Source of the DNA: a virus
Strand: one strand, 5' to 3'
Length of the DNA stretch: 52,205 bases
IMG/VR virus record: IMGVR_UViG_3300042888_001491
Location: 1-52,205 of that record
The notes below the pieces were generated by a model. It made no database searches, had not been told where the DNA came from, and saw only the letters and a program-made list of their open reading frames with translations. The translations under genes and the position numbers were made by a program. Shown piece by piece: positions 7,788 through 14,998 of this stretch; position 1 is the first letter of the stretch; each line of letters opens with the position of its first letter.

Positions 7788-8228
7788 ATGATTGATTTAT
7801 CAAAATACAAGATTATAAAATACGCATACCCCTTTTCTTCAGATGAATTAGGAGTAATGATATGGGATAAAATGAATGATCAAGAATCCAAATGGGCGAT
7901 TCAGTTAACCTTGAAAGGTGTTAATGACACTGGTGGAACAGACACTGATTCTTGGGATTGTTTTTTTCTTGATGATAAGTTAAAAAATAAAATCGATGAG
8001 GTATTAGTTAAATACAATGTTCCGTTTGAGGTGGAAGATGAAACTCACTTACTTTTAGAAAATATTGATTTATTACCTATTACGCTGATTGAAAAGTTAG
8101 ATAAATATTTAGTTGAAAATTTAAGTATTGACGATGTGTTGGATAGAATATCGGAAGTTGGACTTCCTAACATAACAACCTTTGAGAGATACTTTTTAGA
8201 TAAACACAAAGATGACGAACAAGATTGA
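7788..8228 (+). CDS. hypothetical protein, 146 aa
   Basis: An acidic protein starting MIDLSKYKIIKYAYPF. DDVLDRISEVGLPNITTFE near the C-terminus may be a short helical region. No catalytic motif seen. It overlaps the next gene by 17 nt. Confidence 0.6.
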   Translation: MIDLSKYKIIKYAYPFSSDELGVMIWDKMNDQESKWAIQLTLKGVNDTGGTDTDSWDCFFLDDKLKNKIDEVLVKYNVPFEVEDETHLLLENIDLLPITLIEKLDKYLVENLSIDDVLDRISEVGLPNITTFERYFLDKHKDDEQD

Positions 8229-8820
8229 TAATATAGAACAAATAAAAAAATTACTCAACTTCGAAAATAAGGGTGACTTTTATATGCTTTACGTTCTTAA
8301 ACGTAAGAAGGACCAACCTGAGGGGGAAAGAGATAATCACCAGTCAGTTAGAACAATTAAATCATATTGTATTGAGTCCATTGAACATTTGGATCGTAGA
8401 TACGATGAGATTAAACAACTTTGTGAGATGTTTAAGGCTCGTGCTTATATCCACGTCCAAAAACAAAATCATACGGACGTGTCATTGAATATGATGGTTG
8501 ATCTTGCTAAAAGAATACAAGACGGTAATCATAAACAACAAGGTTTATTTGATTCTGTTGTGGGACAAGTTAAAACACAAGAGAAACGCTGGATTGTCGA
8601 TATCGATACGACCGATTATCACGCTGTTACTGAAGTGACACAATTTATAACCAGCCTCAGACCTGAAGGTCCAAAGGTTGAAATGGTAATCCCAACTAAA
8701 AATGGATACCATTTAATAACTGCTAGATTTGATGTTAAAACCTTTTCTGAAAAATATCCGGAAATTAGTATTCAAAAAAAGAATCCGACACTACTTTATT
8801 TACCAAACGTTCTTTCGTGA
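8212..8820 (+). CDS. hypothetical phage protein with primase-like motifs
   Basis: A 202-residue protein. After an N-terminal helix (IEQIKKLLNFENKGDFYMLY) come YIHVQKQN, RWIVDIDTTDY and later VIPTKNGYHLITARFD. The D-x-D strand and the GYH segment resemble motifs I and II of archaeo-eukaryotic-type primases, but the match is short and the rest is not recognised. It may be a nucleotide-binding phage protein with an inactive or minimal fold. Family assignment is tentative. Confidence 0.5.
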   Translation: MTNKIDNIEQIKKLLNFENKGDFYMLYVLKRKKDQPEGERDNHQSVRTIKSYCIESIEHLDRRYDEIKQLCEMFKARAYIHVQKQNHTDVSLNMMVDLAKRIQDGNHKQQGLFDSVVGQVKTQEKRWIVDIDTTDYHAVTEVTQFITSLRPEGPKVEMVIPTKNGYHLITARFDVKTFSEKYPEISIQKKNPTLLYLPNVLS

Positions 8821-8825
8821 TATTT

Positions 8826-9545
8826 ATGGGTATGATAGGAATATACAAAATTACCAACCCAAAAAATAAAGTCTATATTGGACAAAGTGTTAATATTGAA
8901 GAAAGGTTTAAAAAATATATTAAATTAAATTGCCCATCTCAAACAAAATTACTGAATTCACTAAAAAAATATGGTATTGATAGTCACAAATTTGAAATTA
9001 TTGAAGAATGTTTGTTGGAAAACTTGAATGATCGAGAGAGGTATTGGCAAGATTACTATAACGTTTTAGAGGAAGGGTTGAATTTAATAAAAACCAAAAC
9101 AGACACTAAAAGTGGTTATTTATCTGAAGAAACTAAAAATAAAATAAAAACATCCATGTTAGGTAAAAAAATACATAGTGATGAGTACAAGGAAAAGTTA
9201 AGACAAAGAATGTTAACAAACAACCCAAACAATATTGAGGGGGTTAGGGAAAAAATAATAAAGAATAAAACAGGAAAAAAACAACCTAAAATTTCTGAAT
9301 CTAAAAAAGGTAAAAAACGTCCAGATATTTCTGGTGAAAAAAGTTTTTTTTACAAAAATAGACCCGCAAATGCTGGAACACCAAAAAAGGAAATTATACA
9401 AATTGACAAATTAACTAATGAGATTATCCAAATTTTTCCAAGTATAAGCGAGGCAATGAGAAAAACAAATATAAAAGGAATTAAAGATTGCCTATCAAAT
9501 AGACAAAAAACATCTGGAGGTTTTATTTGGAAATATCTAAATTAA
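8826..9545 (+). CDS. GIY-YIG homing-type endonuclease with NUMOD domains
   Basis: The N-terminus has GIYKITNPKNKVYIGQS, the GIY...YIG core, then ERF with the conserved Arg and a downstream Glu (NDRERYWQDYYN). Repeats of the NUMOD3 kind (GKKIHSDEYKEKL, GKKQPKISESKKGKKRP) follow, and the C-terminus (IDKLTNEIIQIFPSISEAM) is a NUMOD1/IENR1-like DNA-binding module. It is a free-standing mobile endonuclease; no split gene is visible next to it. Start chosen at ATG 8826; a GTG at 8817 and ATG at 8832 are alternatives. Confidence 0.85.
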   Translation: MGMIGIYKITNPKNKVYIGQSVNIEERFKKYIKLNCPSQTKLLNSLKKYGIDSHKFEIIEECLLENLNDRERYWQDYYNVLEEGLNLIKTKTDTKSGYLSEETKNKIKTSMLGKKIHSDEYKEKLRQRMLTNNPNNIEGVREKIIKNKTGKKQPKISESKKGKKRPDISGEKSFFYKNRPANAGTPKKEIIQIDKLTNEIIQIFPSISEAMRKTNIKGIKDCLSNRQKTSGGFIWKYLN

Positions 9546-9552
9546 TAATATA

Positions 9553-9918
9553 ATGAAAATCAACAGACAAGAAGTTTATGATAAGTGTTCAGGTCATTGC
9601 GCTTATTGTGGAATTGAAATAACATTCAAACAGATGCAAGTGGATCACATAAAACCATTATATCGTAATGATAAAGTTGAGACACTTGAGGCTTGGGGTG
9701 TTGAACGAGGAACAGATGAGATGGACAATTTAAATCCATCCTGTTCTCGTTGTAATAAATGGAAATCAACATTCAGTTTAGAGATGTTTAGAACCATAGT
9801 CGAAAACTCTATCGATAGAATGGAGAGAGATACTCCTAATTTCAGATTAGCTCGTGATTACGGACTTATTGAAGTCAAACAAAATCCTGTGGTTTTTTAC
9901 TTTGAACGAAAGAATTAG
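9553..9918 (+). CDS. HNH endonuclease
   Basis: A 121-residue protein with a zinc-bound HNH fold: CSGHCAYCG, then MQVDHIKPL with the catalytic His, and DNLNPSCSRCNKWKS supplying the Asn and the second Cys pair. It is a small single-domain nuclease of the type found as free-standing phage homing enzymes or packaging-associated nucleases. It sits 7 nt after the GIY-YIG gene, so two mobile nucleases are adjacent. Confidence 0.85.
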   Translation: MKINRQEVYDKCSGHCAYCGIEITFKQMQVDHIKPLYRNDKVETLEAWGVERGTDEMDNLNPSCSRCNKWKSTFSLEMFRTIVENSIDRMERDTPNFRLARDYGLIEVKQNPVVFYFERKN

Positions 9919-9930
9919 AATAAATACCGG

Positions 9931-9961
9931 TTGTCTGATTTTAAATTTATTAATATATTTG
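9931..9961 (+). promoter_or_regulatory. Bacteroidota-type promoter (TTG-N20-TATATTTG)
   Basis: TTG 9931-9933 and TATATTTG 9954-9961 are 20 nt apart. The box ends 4 nt before ATG 9966, so the mRNA is probably leaderless. Confidence 0.65.
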
Positions 9962-9965
9962 TATT

Positions 9966-10283
9966 ATGGAAAAAGTTATTATAGAAAAAGATGCGGTTCG
10001 CAAATGCGTAATCTTGGAAAAAGACGGTGAGTTTGTATTTCGTTCAGGGCCAGGAGAGTTCCACGAAGATGTTGCAAATAGATTCAGAGGAATTGATCCA
10101 GAACTAAAGGAATGGAGAATTCGTGGTGGTGGTAGAGTTAGATGGTCTGATCTTGGTATTAGAGTTTACGGTTATTCGGTTGACTACGGTCGTATGGATA
10201 AAGATGTTGTTGAACAACTGGTATCAGAGTTTGCAAATGAAAATGGTATTGAATTTATAAATGAAACAGGAGAGGGTTATTAA
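9966..10283 (+). CDS. Janus/Ocnus-family protein, phosphohistidine-phosphatase-like
   Basis: A 105-residue protein with the layout of the 14-kDa phosphohistidine phosphatase family (PHPT1, Janus, Ocnus): VRKCVILE with Lys13 early, GEFHEDVANRF with His33 in the position of the catalytic His, then RIRGGGRVRW (GGGR 54-57) and RVYGYSVDYG (67-75). The length matches the animal enzymes (about 125 aa). Known members remove phosphate from histidine or lysine side chains. A phage copy could act on host phosphorelays; that is inference. It has its own promoter. Confidence 0.65.
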   Translation: MEKVIIEKDAVRKCVILEKDGEFVFRSGPGEFHEDVANRFRGIDPELKEWRIRGGGRVRWSDLGIRVYGYSVDYGRMDKDVVEQLVSEFANENGIEFINETGEGY

Positions 10284-10284
10284 A

Positions 10285-10572
10285 ATGAGAAAGTTAGTAT
10301 TTTTAATGGGATTATTCCTATTGGTGTCTTGTGAAAGAGAAATTGAAGTAACCGTCGAAAAAACAACTGAGGTGGAAGATATTGGTGGTCTTGAGTTTGA
10401 ATATACCGATATGGATGTGTACCACATTCAAGAAATTGATGGGTGTGAATACATTTTAGTTAATGGAATGGATAATCGTGAACCGGCATTAACACACAAA
10501 GGGAATTGTAAATATTGTTTGGAACGAAACAAACAAAGGGTAATTGAGGTTAATGAAAAAGAAGAATATTAA
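10285..10572 (+). CDS. small lipoprotein
   Basis: The start at ATG 10285 gives MRKLVFLMGLFLLVSC, a lipoprotein signal with lipidated Cys16; an in-frame ATG at 10261 would bury it and is rejected. The mature part is acidic and contains IDGCEYILVNG and a later GNCKYCLE, so there are three further Cys. It is probably membrane anchored. Function unknown. Confidence 0.65.
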   Translation: MRKLVFLMGLFLLVSCEREIEVTVEKTTEVEDIGGLEFEYTDMDVYHIQEIDGCEYILVNGMDNREPALTHKGNCKYCLERNKQRVIEVNEKEEY

Positions 10573-10573
10573 T

Positions 10574-11005
10574 ATGAAAAATTTATTATTTATTACCTTA
10601 ATGGTATTTGGATTGTTTTCTTGTGATATGCCTGTCAAAAAAAGAGGTAGAACGGAAAATATCTATTTACGACAATTAGTTAAAACGGATGAGGTAACGA
10701 AAGAGGGTTCCGCTAGTTATTTTTTAGTGATGGGATCGGCGTCTTATAGTGAGGAAGTTACCACTAAAATTAAATTGATGGGTAAAGTGAATGGGTTCTA
10801 TCGTCTTATTGAGTTTGATTTTAAAGATGCGAGAATTAAAATTGATAACACAATTAATAAACCATACCTTTATATAACTTATCGAGATTATTATAATCGT
10901 AGTACAAACCAATTACTTGGTAGTGAGTGGTATTTAGTTACCTCATTCGTTATTGTATGTCCTGAGAAATATCTACCCGAAAAATTATTACCAATAAGTT
11001 TATGA
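10574..11005 (+). CDS. lipoprotein
   Basis: Start at ATG 10574: MKNLLFITLMVFGLFSC with lipobox LFSC, then a 127-residue mature region rich in beta strands (YRLIEFDFKDARIKID, YLYITYRDYYN). It follows the previous lipoprotein by one base, so the pair is co-translated and both should sit in the host envelope. No family recognised. Confidence 0.65.
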   Translation: MKNLLFITLMVFGLFSCDMPVKKRGRTENIYLRQLVKTDEVTKEGSASYFLVMGSASYSEEVTTKIKLMGKVNGFYRLIEFDFKDARIKIDNTINKPYLYITYRDYYNRSTNQLLGSEWYLVTSFVIVCPEKYLPEKLLPISL

Positions 11006-11026
11006 AACCTATAGAAGAATATTAAA

Positions 11027-12289
11027 ATGATTAACCCAACAGGAAATAAATTAGAAAAAATTTTATTCGAGATCTTCGATAAATCTATCGAAAACGCCGA
11101 TATATATAACCATAACAAAAGTTTATGGTTAATCTTTACCAATGATATGAAGTGGGTTGTTGAATACACGGACACACAAACTCTGTGGTATAACTACCAA
11201 TTCTTTAAGAATGAAATGGAACTTGTTGGTTTAGATTGTGTTACAAACAAAGACCTTATCCAAAAGTGGTTTGAAACAAGATTCCTTAAACCTAAGGTTG
11301 AAAAAACCATCCAGGATGGGGTAAAACACACCTTTTATCCAAATCGTGGTCAATGGGAAGGTGTTGAAGACACTATTCAAAATTGGGTGAAACACACCCA
11401 TTTTTCTTTAAACCTATTAGACCCATCGTATCGTGTTGAAGACGCCATTAAAAATGGGGTGAAGAACACCGGAAGAAATTATCACTATACGAGAACAGTT
11501 GAAGATACCATTCAAAATGGGGTGAAACACACCCATTTTTCTTTCAAAAAGGTCAACACAATAATTGAAGACACTATTCAAAATGGGGTGAAACACACCA
11601 TACAACACGATCAAGATGTCCTTTTGTTGGTTGAAGATACCATTCAAAATGGTGTGAAACAAACTAAAGGTACTCTACGACATCCGGCATTCGTTGAAGA
11701 TGCGGTTCAAAATGGAGTTATACATACGCAAGAAATTGATTGGAACCGTGATATCGGACTGGTTAAAGACACCATTAAAAATGGGGTGAAAGACACCCAA
11801 CGTGCTTTTGGTGAAAACAAATTACAAGTTGAAGACACCATTCAAAATGGGGTAAAGCACACATCATTAAAGCGTTTAGATCCATCGTATCGTGTTGAAG
11901 ACGCCATTAAAAATGGTGTTAAAGAAGTGAAAGAAGTAAGTGAACTTAGTTTAGTAAGTGAAATATTTAAGGTTAATAGTAAAAGGGTAATTCAAAATGG
12001 GGTGAAGGAGACCACAACCAACAGATACCATCGTCGTAAGGAAGTTGAAGATACCATTGAAAATGGGGTGAAAAAAACTTCAGATAGACCTTTGGGGATA
12101 GAACTTGAGTGCATTAACGACATTATCCAAAATGGAGTGAAGTCCGTCTGTTTTGCTTATAATTGTGGCGATAATAGTGTTGAGGATATTATTGAAAATG
12201 GGGTGAAGTACGTTGATTTTGCTTTTGATCTTGGTTATTATGGTGATACTACGGTTGAGGATATTATTGAAAATGGTGAAAAAATATAG
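11027..12289 (+). CDS. tandem-repeat protein A (VEDTIQNGVKHT repeats)
   Basis: A 420-residue protein. Residues 1-90 are a globular N-terminal domain (NPTGNKLEKILFEIFDKS, WLIFTNDMKWVVEYT, TLWYNYQFF, KWFETRFLKPK) shared with the next gene. From residue 91 to the end there are about 15 repeats: a conserved 12-residue unit VEDTIQNGVKHT followed by 9-19 unrelated residues. One variable segment (LDPSYR) with its downstream repeat variant VEDAIKNGVK occurs twice, which indicates internal duplication. No signal peptide is seen. The repeat could form a short helix with display loops. Function unknown. Confidence 0.75.
   Translation: MINPTGNKLEKILFEIFDKSIENADIYNHNKSLWLIFTNDMKWVVEYTDTQTLWYNYQFFKNEMELVGLDCVTNKDLIQKWFETRFLKPKVEKTIQDGVKHTFYPNRGQWEGVEDTIQNWVKHTHFSLNLLDPSYRVEDAIKNGVKNTGRNYHYTRTVEDTIQNGVKHTHFSFKKVNTIIEDTIQNGVKHTIQHDQDVLLLVEDTIQNGVKQTKGTLRHPAFVEDAVQNGVIHTQEIDWNRDIGLVKDTIKNGVKDTQRAFGENKLQVEDTIQNGVKHTSLKRLDPSYRVEDAIKNGVKEVKEVSELSLVSEIFKVNSKRVIQNGVKETTTNRYHRRKEVEDTIENGVKKTSDRPLGIELECINDIIQNGVKSVCFAYNCGDNSVEDIIENGVKYVDFAFDLGYYGDTTVEDIIENGEKI
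11297..12286 (+). repeat. coding tandem repeats in protein A
   Basis: About 15 copies of a 36-nt unit encoding VEDTIQNGVKHT, separated by variable segments that always keep the reading frame. Many copies end in a potential GGTG...CACC mini-hairpin, but codon changes between copies are mostly synonymous or conservative, so protein-level selection explains them better than an RNA function. Confidence 0.8.
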
Positions 12290-12292
12290 AAG

Positions 12293-13486
12293 ATGAAAAA
12301 CCCATCAGGAAATAAATTAGAGAAACTTATGTTTAGGTTGTTTGACCAAATGGTTGAAGGATCTGACAAGTATATAACAAAACAAGGGTCAACTTGGTTG
12401 ATATTCACCGAAGAAAAAAAATGGATAACCGAATTTACGGAGTCAGGGACTTTATGGTTTAATTATAACTCTTTCCAATCAGAATTAGAATTAATTGGAA
12501 AAAAATGTGCGGATGAAACCAAAACAATATCCAAATGGTTTGAGTTAAGATTTTTGAATAAACCAACTATTGGACATACCTCACCTTACAAACACCGAGT
12601 AACAAAAAGAGTTGAAGATACCATTCAAAATGGGGTGAAAGACACCTTTGAAGCATTTGGGAGTTATGGCAGGTTAGTTGAAGATACCATTCAAAATGGG
12701 GTGAAACACACCGAGTCGTTCGACTTAGATATGATACGTGTCGTTGAAGATACCATTCAAAATGGGGTGAGACACACCGATATATTGGAATCAGGAAGAA
12801 CAGATAGTGTTGAGGACACCATACAAAATGGAGTTAAAGAAACCAAACTGAATTGGTTCAAACAAGAAAGGATTGTTGAAGACACAATTCAAAATGGGGT
12901 GAGAGAAACCAGCGGTCGAGTGTGTAATGCGAAGGAATATGTTAAAGATACCATTGAAAATGGGGTGAAACACATAGGTCCACGACAATGGGACAATACT
13001 GAAAATATTGATAACGCAATTAAAAATGGTGTTAAAGACACCCGTCAGATAGATTGGGAAATAAACTGGTCGGTTGAAAATACCATTCAAAATGGTGTGA
13101 AAGACACCAAAGTGGTTGAATTTGACCACTTTAAAACGGTTGAAGATACTACCCAAAATGGGGTAAAGGAAATTTATAGTACATTACGACGAACTAAGCT
13201 CGGAGTTGATGACATTATTGAAAATGGCGTTAAAGTAGCTAAACCAATGGAGGAATGGGTCAATACCGAACGTATTGTTGATGAAGTCGTAAAAGATGGG
13301 GTTAAAGAAATAAAAGAGTTACCTGATAAAAGCGGAGAACTTAAAGGTTATGGTGATTACTATCATAGACAAGAAAATTGGACAAAACCACATACAGATT
13401 ATGTTAAGGAAGTGATTGAAGATCATTACCATCATATGGGTAGAGTTGAAGGTATAATTAGAAATACGGATAAAGATGGGATTTGA
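12293..13486 (+). CDS. tandem-repeat protein B (paralogue of A)
   Basis: A 397-residue paralogue of the preceding gene starting 3 nt after its stop. The N-terminal domain is clearly related (NPSGNKLEKLMFRLFDQ, WLIFTEEKKWITEFT, TLWFNYNSF, KWFELRFL). Residues 107-340 hold 11 repeats, most exactly 22 aa: 12 conserved plus 10 variable residues. A non-repeat tail (residues 341-397) is rich in His and Tyr (DYYHRQENW, DHYHHMG). The variable decapeptides differ in charge and hydrophobicity, unlike a normal solenoid. Function unknown; the pair may form a variable binding surface. Confidence 0.75.
   Translation: MKNPSGNKLEKLMFRLFDQMVEGSDKYITKQGSTWLIFTEEKKWITEFTESGTLWFNYNSFQSELELIGKKCADETKTISKWFELRFLNKPTIGHTSPYKHRVTKRVEDTIQNGVKDTFEAFGSYGRLVEDTIQNGVKHTESFDLDMIRVVEDTIQNGVRHTDILESGRTDSVEDTIQNGVKETKLNWFKQERIVEDTIQNGVRETSGRVCNAKEYVKDTIENGVKHIGPRQWDNTENIDNAIKNGVKDTRQIDWEINWSVENTIQNGVKDTKVVEFDHFKTVEDTTQNGVKEIYSTLRRTKLGVDDIIENGVKVAKPMEEWVNTERIVDEVVKDGVKEIKELPDKSGELKGYGDYYHRQENWTKPHTDYVKEVIEDHYHHMGRVEGIIRNTDKDGI
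12611..13312 (+). repeat. coding tandem repeats in protein B
   Basis: Eleven units, mostly of 66 nt (36 nt conserved plus 30 nt variable). The period mimics a CRISPR array but every unit preserves the frame of one long ORF and the conserved part varies mainly at wobble positions. Confidence 0.8.
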
Positions 13487-13793
13487 TAAGAAAATATTGG
13501 AATTGAGTAGGACGATCTACCAAACATCTGTTATGTCTCACGGGTCCAAAAAAAACCCAGACGAACAGATTGATAAAATTAGATCGATGATCCGAGAGTT
13601 TATTAGAATGGAAGTGGTTCCGTATGAATTAACAAATCAGGAAAAAATGACATTCATACTTGATAACGAATTGAAAATAACTGAAGCGGTTATGAATGGT
13701 CATAGCGCAAACGATGGAGATGAATTCCAAGCAACAAGGATTAAGATTAAAAAATTTAGAAAAGAATTAGGGATTATTAAAGATGGAAAATAA
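13476..13793 (+). CDS. hypothetical helical protein, 105 aa
   Basis: The start overlaps the end of repeat protein B by 11 nt. The protein is charged and helical (KILELSRTIYQTSVMSHG, DEQIDKIRSMIREFIRMEV) with no membrane segment. No family recognised. Confidence 0.6.
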   Translation: MGFDKKILELSRTIYQTSVMSHGSKKNPDEQIDKIRSMIREFIRMEVVPYELTNQEKMTFILDNELKITEAVMNGHSANDGDEFQATRIKIKKFRKELGIIKDGK

Positions 13794-13992
13794 GGAAACA
13801 ATTAAAGAAGTTGCTGAAAGATTAACTGAAAACGCTTATCGTGATGATGTGTGGGAAGAAGGTAGGTTAAAAAGAGTTGGTTATTACCAAGGAATAATTG
13901 ATGGTATGTTATGGATGGAAGATCAGATGGAGTCCCTTAAAGATTTTAACACTTGGAAGGAATGGAAAAATAAATCAAAAGATTTGATATAA
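13783..13992 (+). CDS. hypothetical protein, 69 aa
   Basis: An acidic protein with GYYQGIIDGMLWMEDQMESL, a helical segment that I associate with small phage proteins of unknown function. It overlaps both neighbours (11 nt and 1 nt). Confidence 0.55.
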   Translation: MENKETIKEVAERLTENAYRDDVWEEGRLKRVGYYQGIIDGMLWMEDQMESLKDFNTWKEWKNKSKDLI

Positions 13993-14177
13993 TGAAAAAT
14001 TTTGACTATTATAAGATGGTGATTGAAATGATTGATAAACTATACGAACACGAGGGATTCCAAGAATGGTACGATAGTTTAGACATTAGTGTTGAAGATC
14101 AAATTGAAAAAGATCTTGTTGGGATTGTGAAAAGAAGAATTAGTAAAAATAAAATAGAAGACAATGAAAATAATTAA
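13992..14177 (+). CDS. hypothetical protein, 61 aa
   Basis: The start shares one base with the previous stop (TAATG). A short charged helical protein (YYKMVIEMIDKLYEHEGFQEW) with an Asn/Glu tail. Not recognised. Confidence 0.5.
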   Translation: MKNFDYYKMVIEMIDKLYEHEGFQEWYDSLDISVEDQIEKDLVGIVKRRISKNKIEDNENN

Positions 14178-14370
14178 AAGAAAATCGGCAAGTCCCATAC
14201 AAACAATGTCAATATTCGTGATTCCCGCAATGACATACTTTATCCAAAGTTTAATGGGTATAGTTAACCCTAATAGAGAGTGGATATGGTGGGTTGGAAT
14301 ACCAACAATGGCGGCATTGTGGTTCGTGGTTAATTTCAAAATTAAAAAACAAGATGGAACAACAAAGTAG
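14164..14370 (+). CDS. small membrane protein, two transmembrane helices
   Basis: A 68-residue protein with a basic N-terminus (MKIIKRKSASP), two hydrophobic helices (about 14-33 and 40-58) and a basic C-terminus. The topology would suit a small inner-membrane or holin-like protein, but it lies far from the lysis genes. Function unknown. Confidence 0.55.
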   Translation: MKIIKRKSASPIQTMSIFVIPAMTYFIQSLMGIVNPNREWIWWVGIPTMAALWFVVNFKIKKQDGTTK

Positions 14371-14533
14371 TACATTTGAGGGGATTTATGATGAGATAGT
14401 TGAGGATTTGAGAGGTAATTTAACTAATGAAGAATACCGAGAATTGATAACACTTGAGTATGTTCTAACCCAAGGTTACGATAAACCTGGTGACGAAGAA
14501 AGATTTAAAGAATTAAGGGTTAAAAAACGATAA
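14354..14533 (+). CDS. hypothetical protein, 59 aa
   Basis: The start is placed at ATG 14354 (MEQQSSTFEGIYDEIVEDL), because the upstream ATG at 14294 lies deep inside the preceding gene. An acidic helical protein with a basic end (RVKKR). Not recognised. Confidence 0.5.
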   Translation: MEQQSSTFEGIYDEIVEDLRGNLTNEEYRELITLEYVLTQGYDKPGDEERFKELRVKKR

Positions 14534-14557
14534 TCAATTTAGGGAAATACATAAATT

Positions 14558-14998
14558 ATGGCAACAAACCCAAAACAAAAAAGATTATGGATTAAACAGG
14601 AGAAGCGAATTGTTCGTCTTCTGTATAGAAAAGGATTACTTTCAGATTTTAAGGTATCTGATTTTTATTGGGCTGAATATCATTGGTCAAATAAAAAGAA
14701 GTATAGATCAAAACACAGTAAATACAGATATCCTGTGTATATGCCTGAAGTTCATTATGGAACCACCGATTATTGGGGTGAAAGTGATGAACATAGTATT
14801 GTGGATAATATTTTACAAAGTTTATTTTGGGAAAACATTGATAACGAGAACTGGGACTCAACTTCAGGAGAGTGGCCAAAATCGACATTCCCAAGAATGA
14901 ACCGAGAACAATTCATTAAGTATTTGAGTAAATTACCTACAAAGGTAAACAACAATAAAATAAATAAAATCTTAAAAACACAGAACATAGATGAATAA
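14558..14998 (+). CDS. hypothetical protein, 146 aa, basic and aromatic
   Basis: Begins MATNPKQKRLWIKQEKRIVR. Strongly basic N-terminal half with many Tyr and Trp (FYWAEYHWSNKKKYRSKHSK), then an acidic stretch. It could bind nucleic acid, but no named domain is evident. It overlaps the thymidylate synthase start by 8 nt. Confidence 0.55.
   Translation: MATNPKQKRLWIKQEKRIVRLLYRKGLLSDFKVSDFYWAEYHWSNKKKYRSKHSKYRYPVYMPEVHYGTTDYWGESDEHSIVDNILQSLFWENIDNENWDSTSGEWPKSTFPRMNREQFIKYLSKLPTKVNNNKINKILKTQNIDE

Noticed and set aside
8817-9918. Intron or intein context for the GIY-YIG and HNH genes
   Set aside because: The flanking genes are complete and unrelated, so no split host gene is visible; both are treated as free-standing.
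12791-13156. - strand repeat ORF with FHTILNGIFN units
   Set aside because: It is the complement of the + strand repeat gene; promoter, overlaps and domain sequence all support the + strand.
11297-13312. CRISPR array (36-nt repeats with 30-nt spacers)
   Set aside because: Units lie in two continuous ORFs, spacer lengths are multiples of three, repeat differences are mainly synonymous, and no cas gene is nearby.
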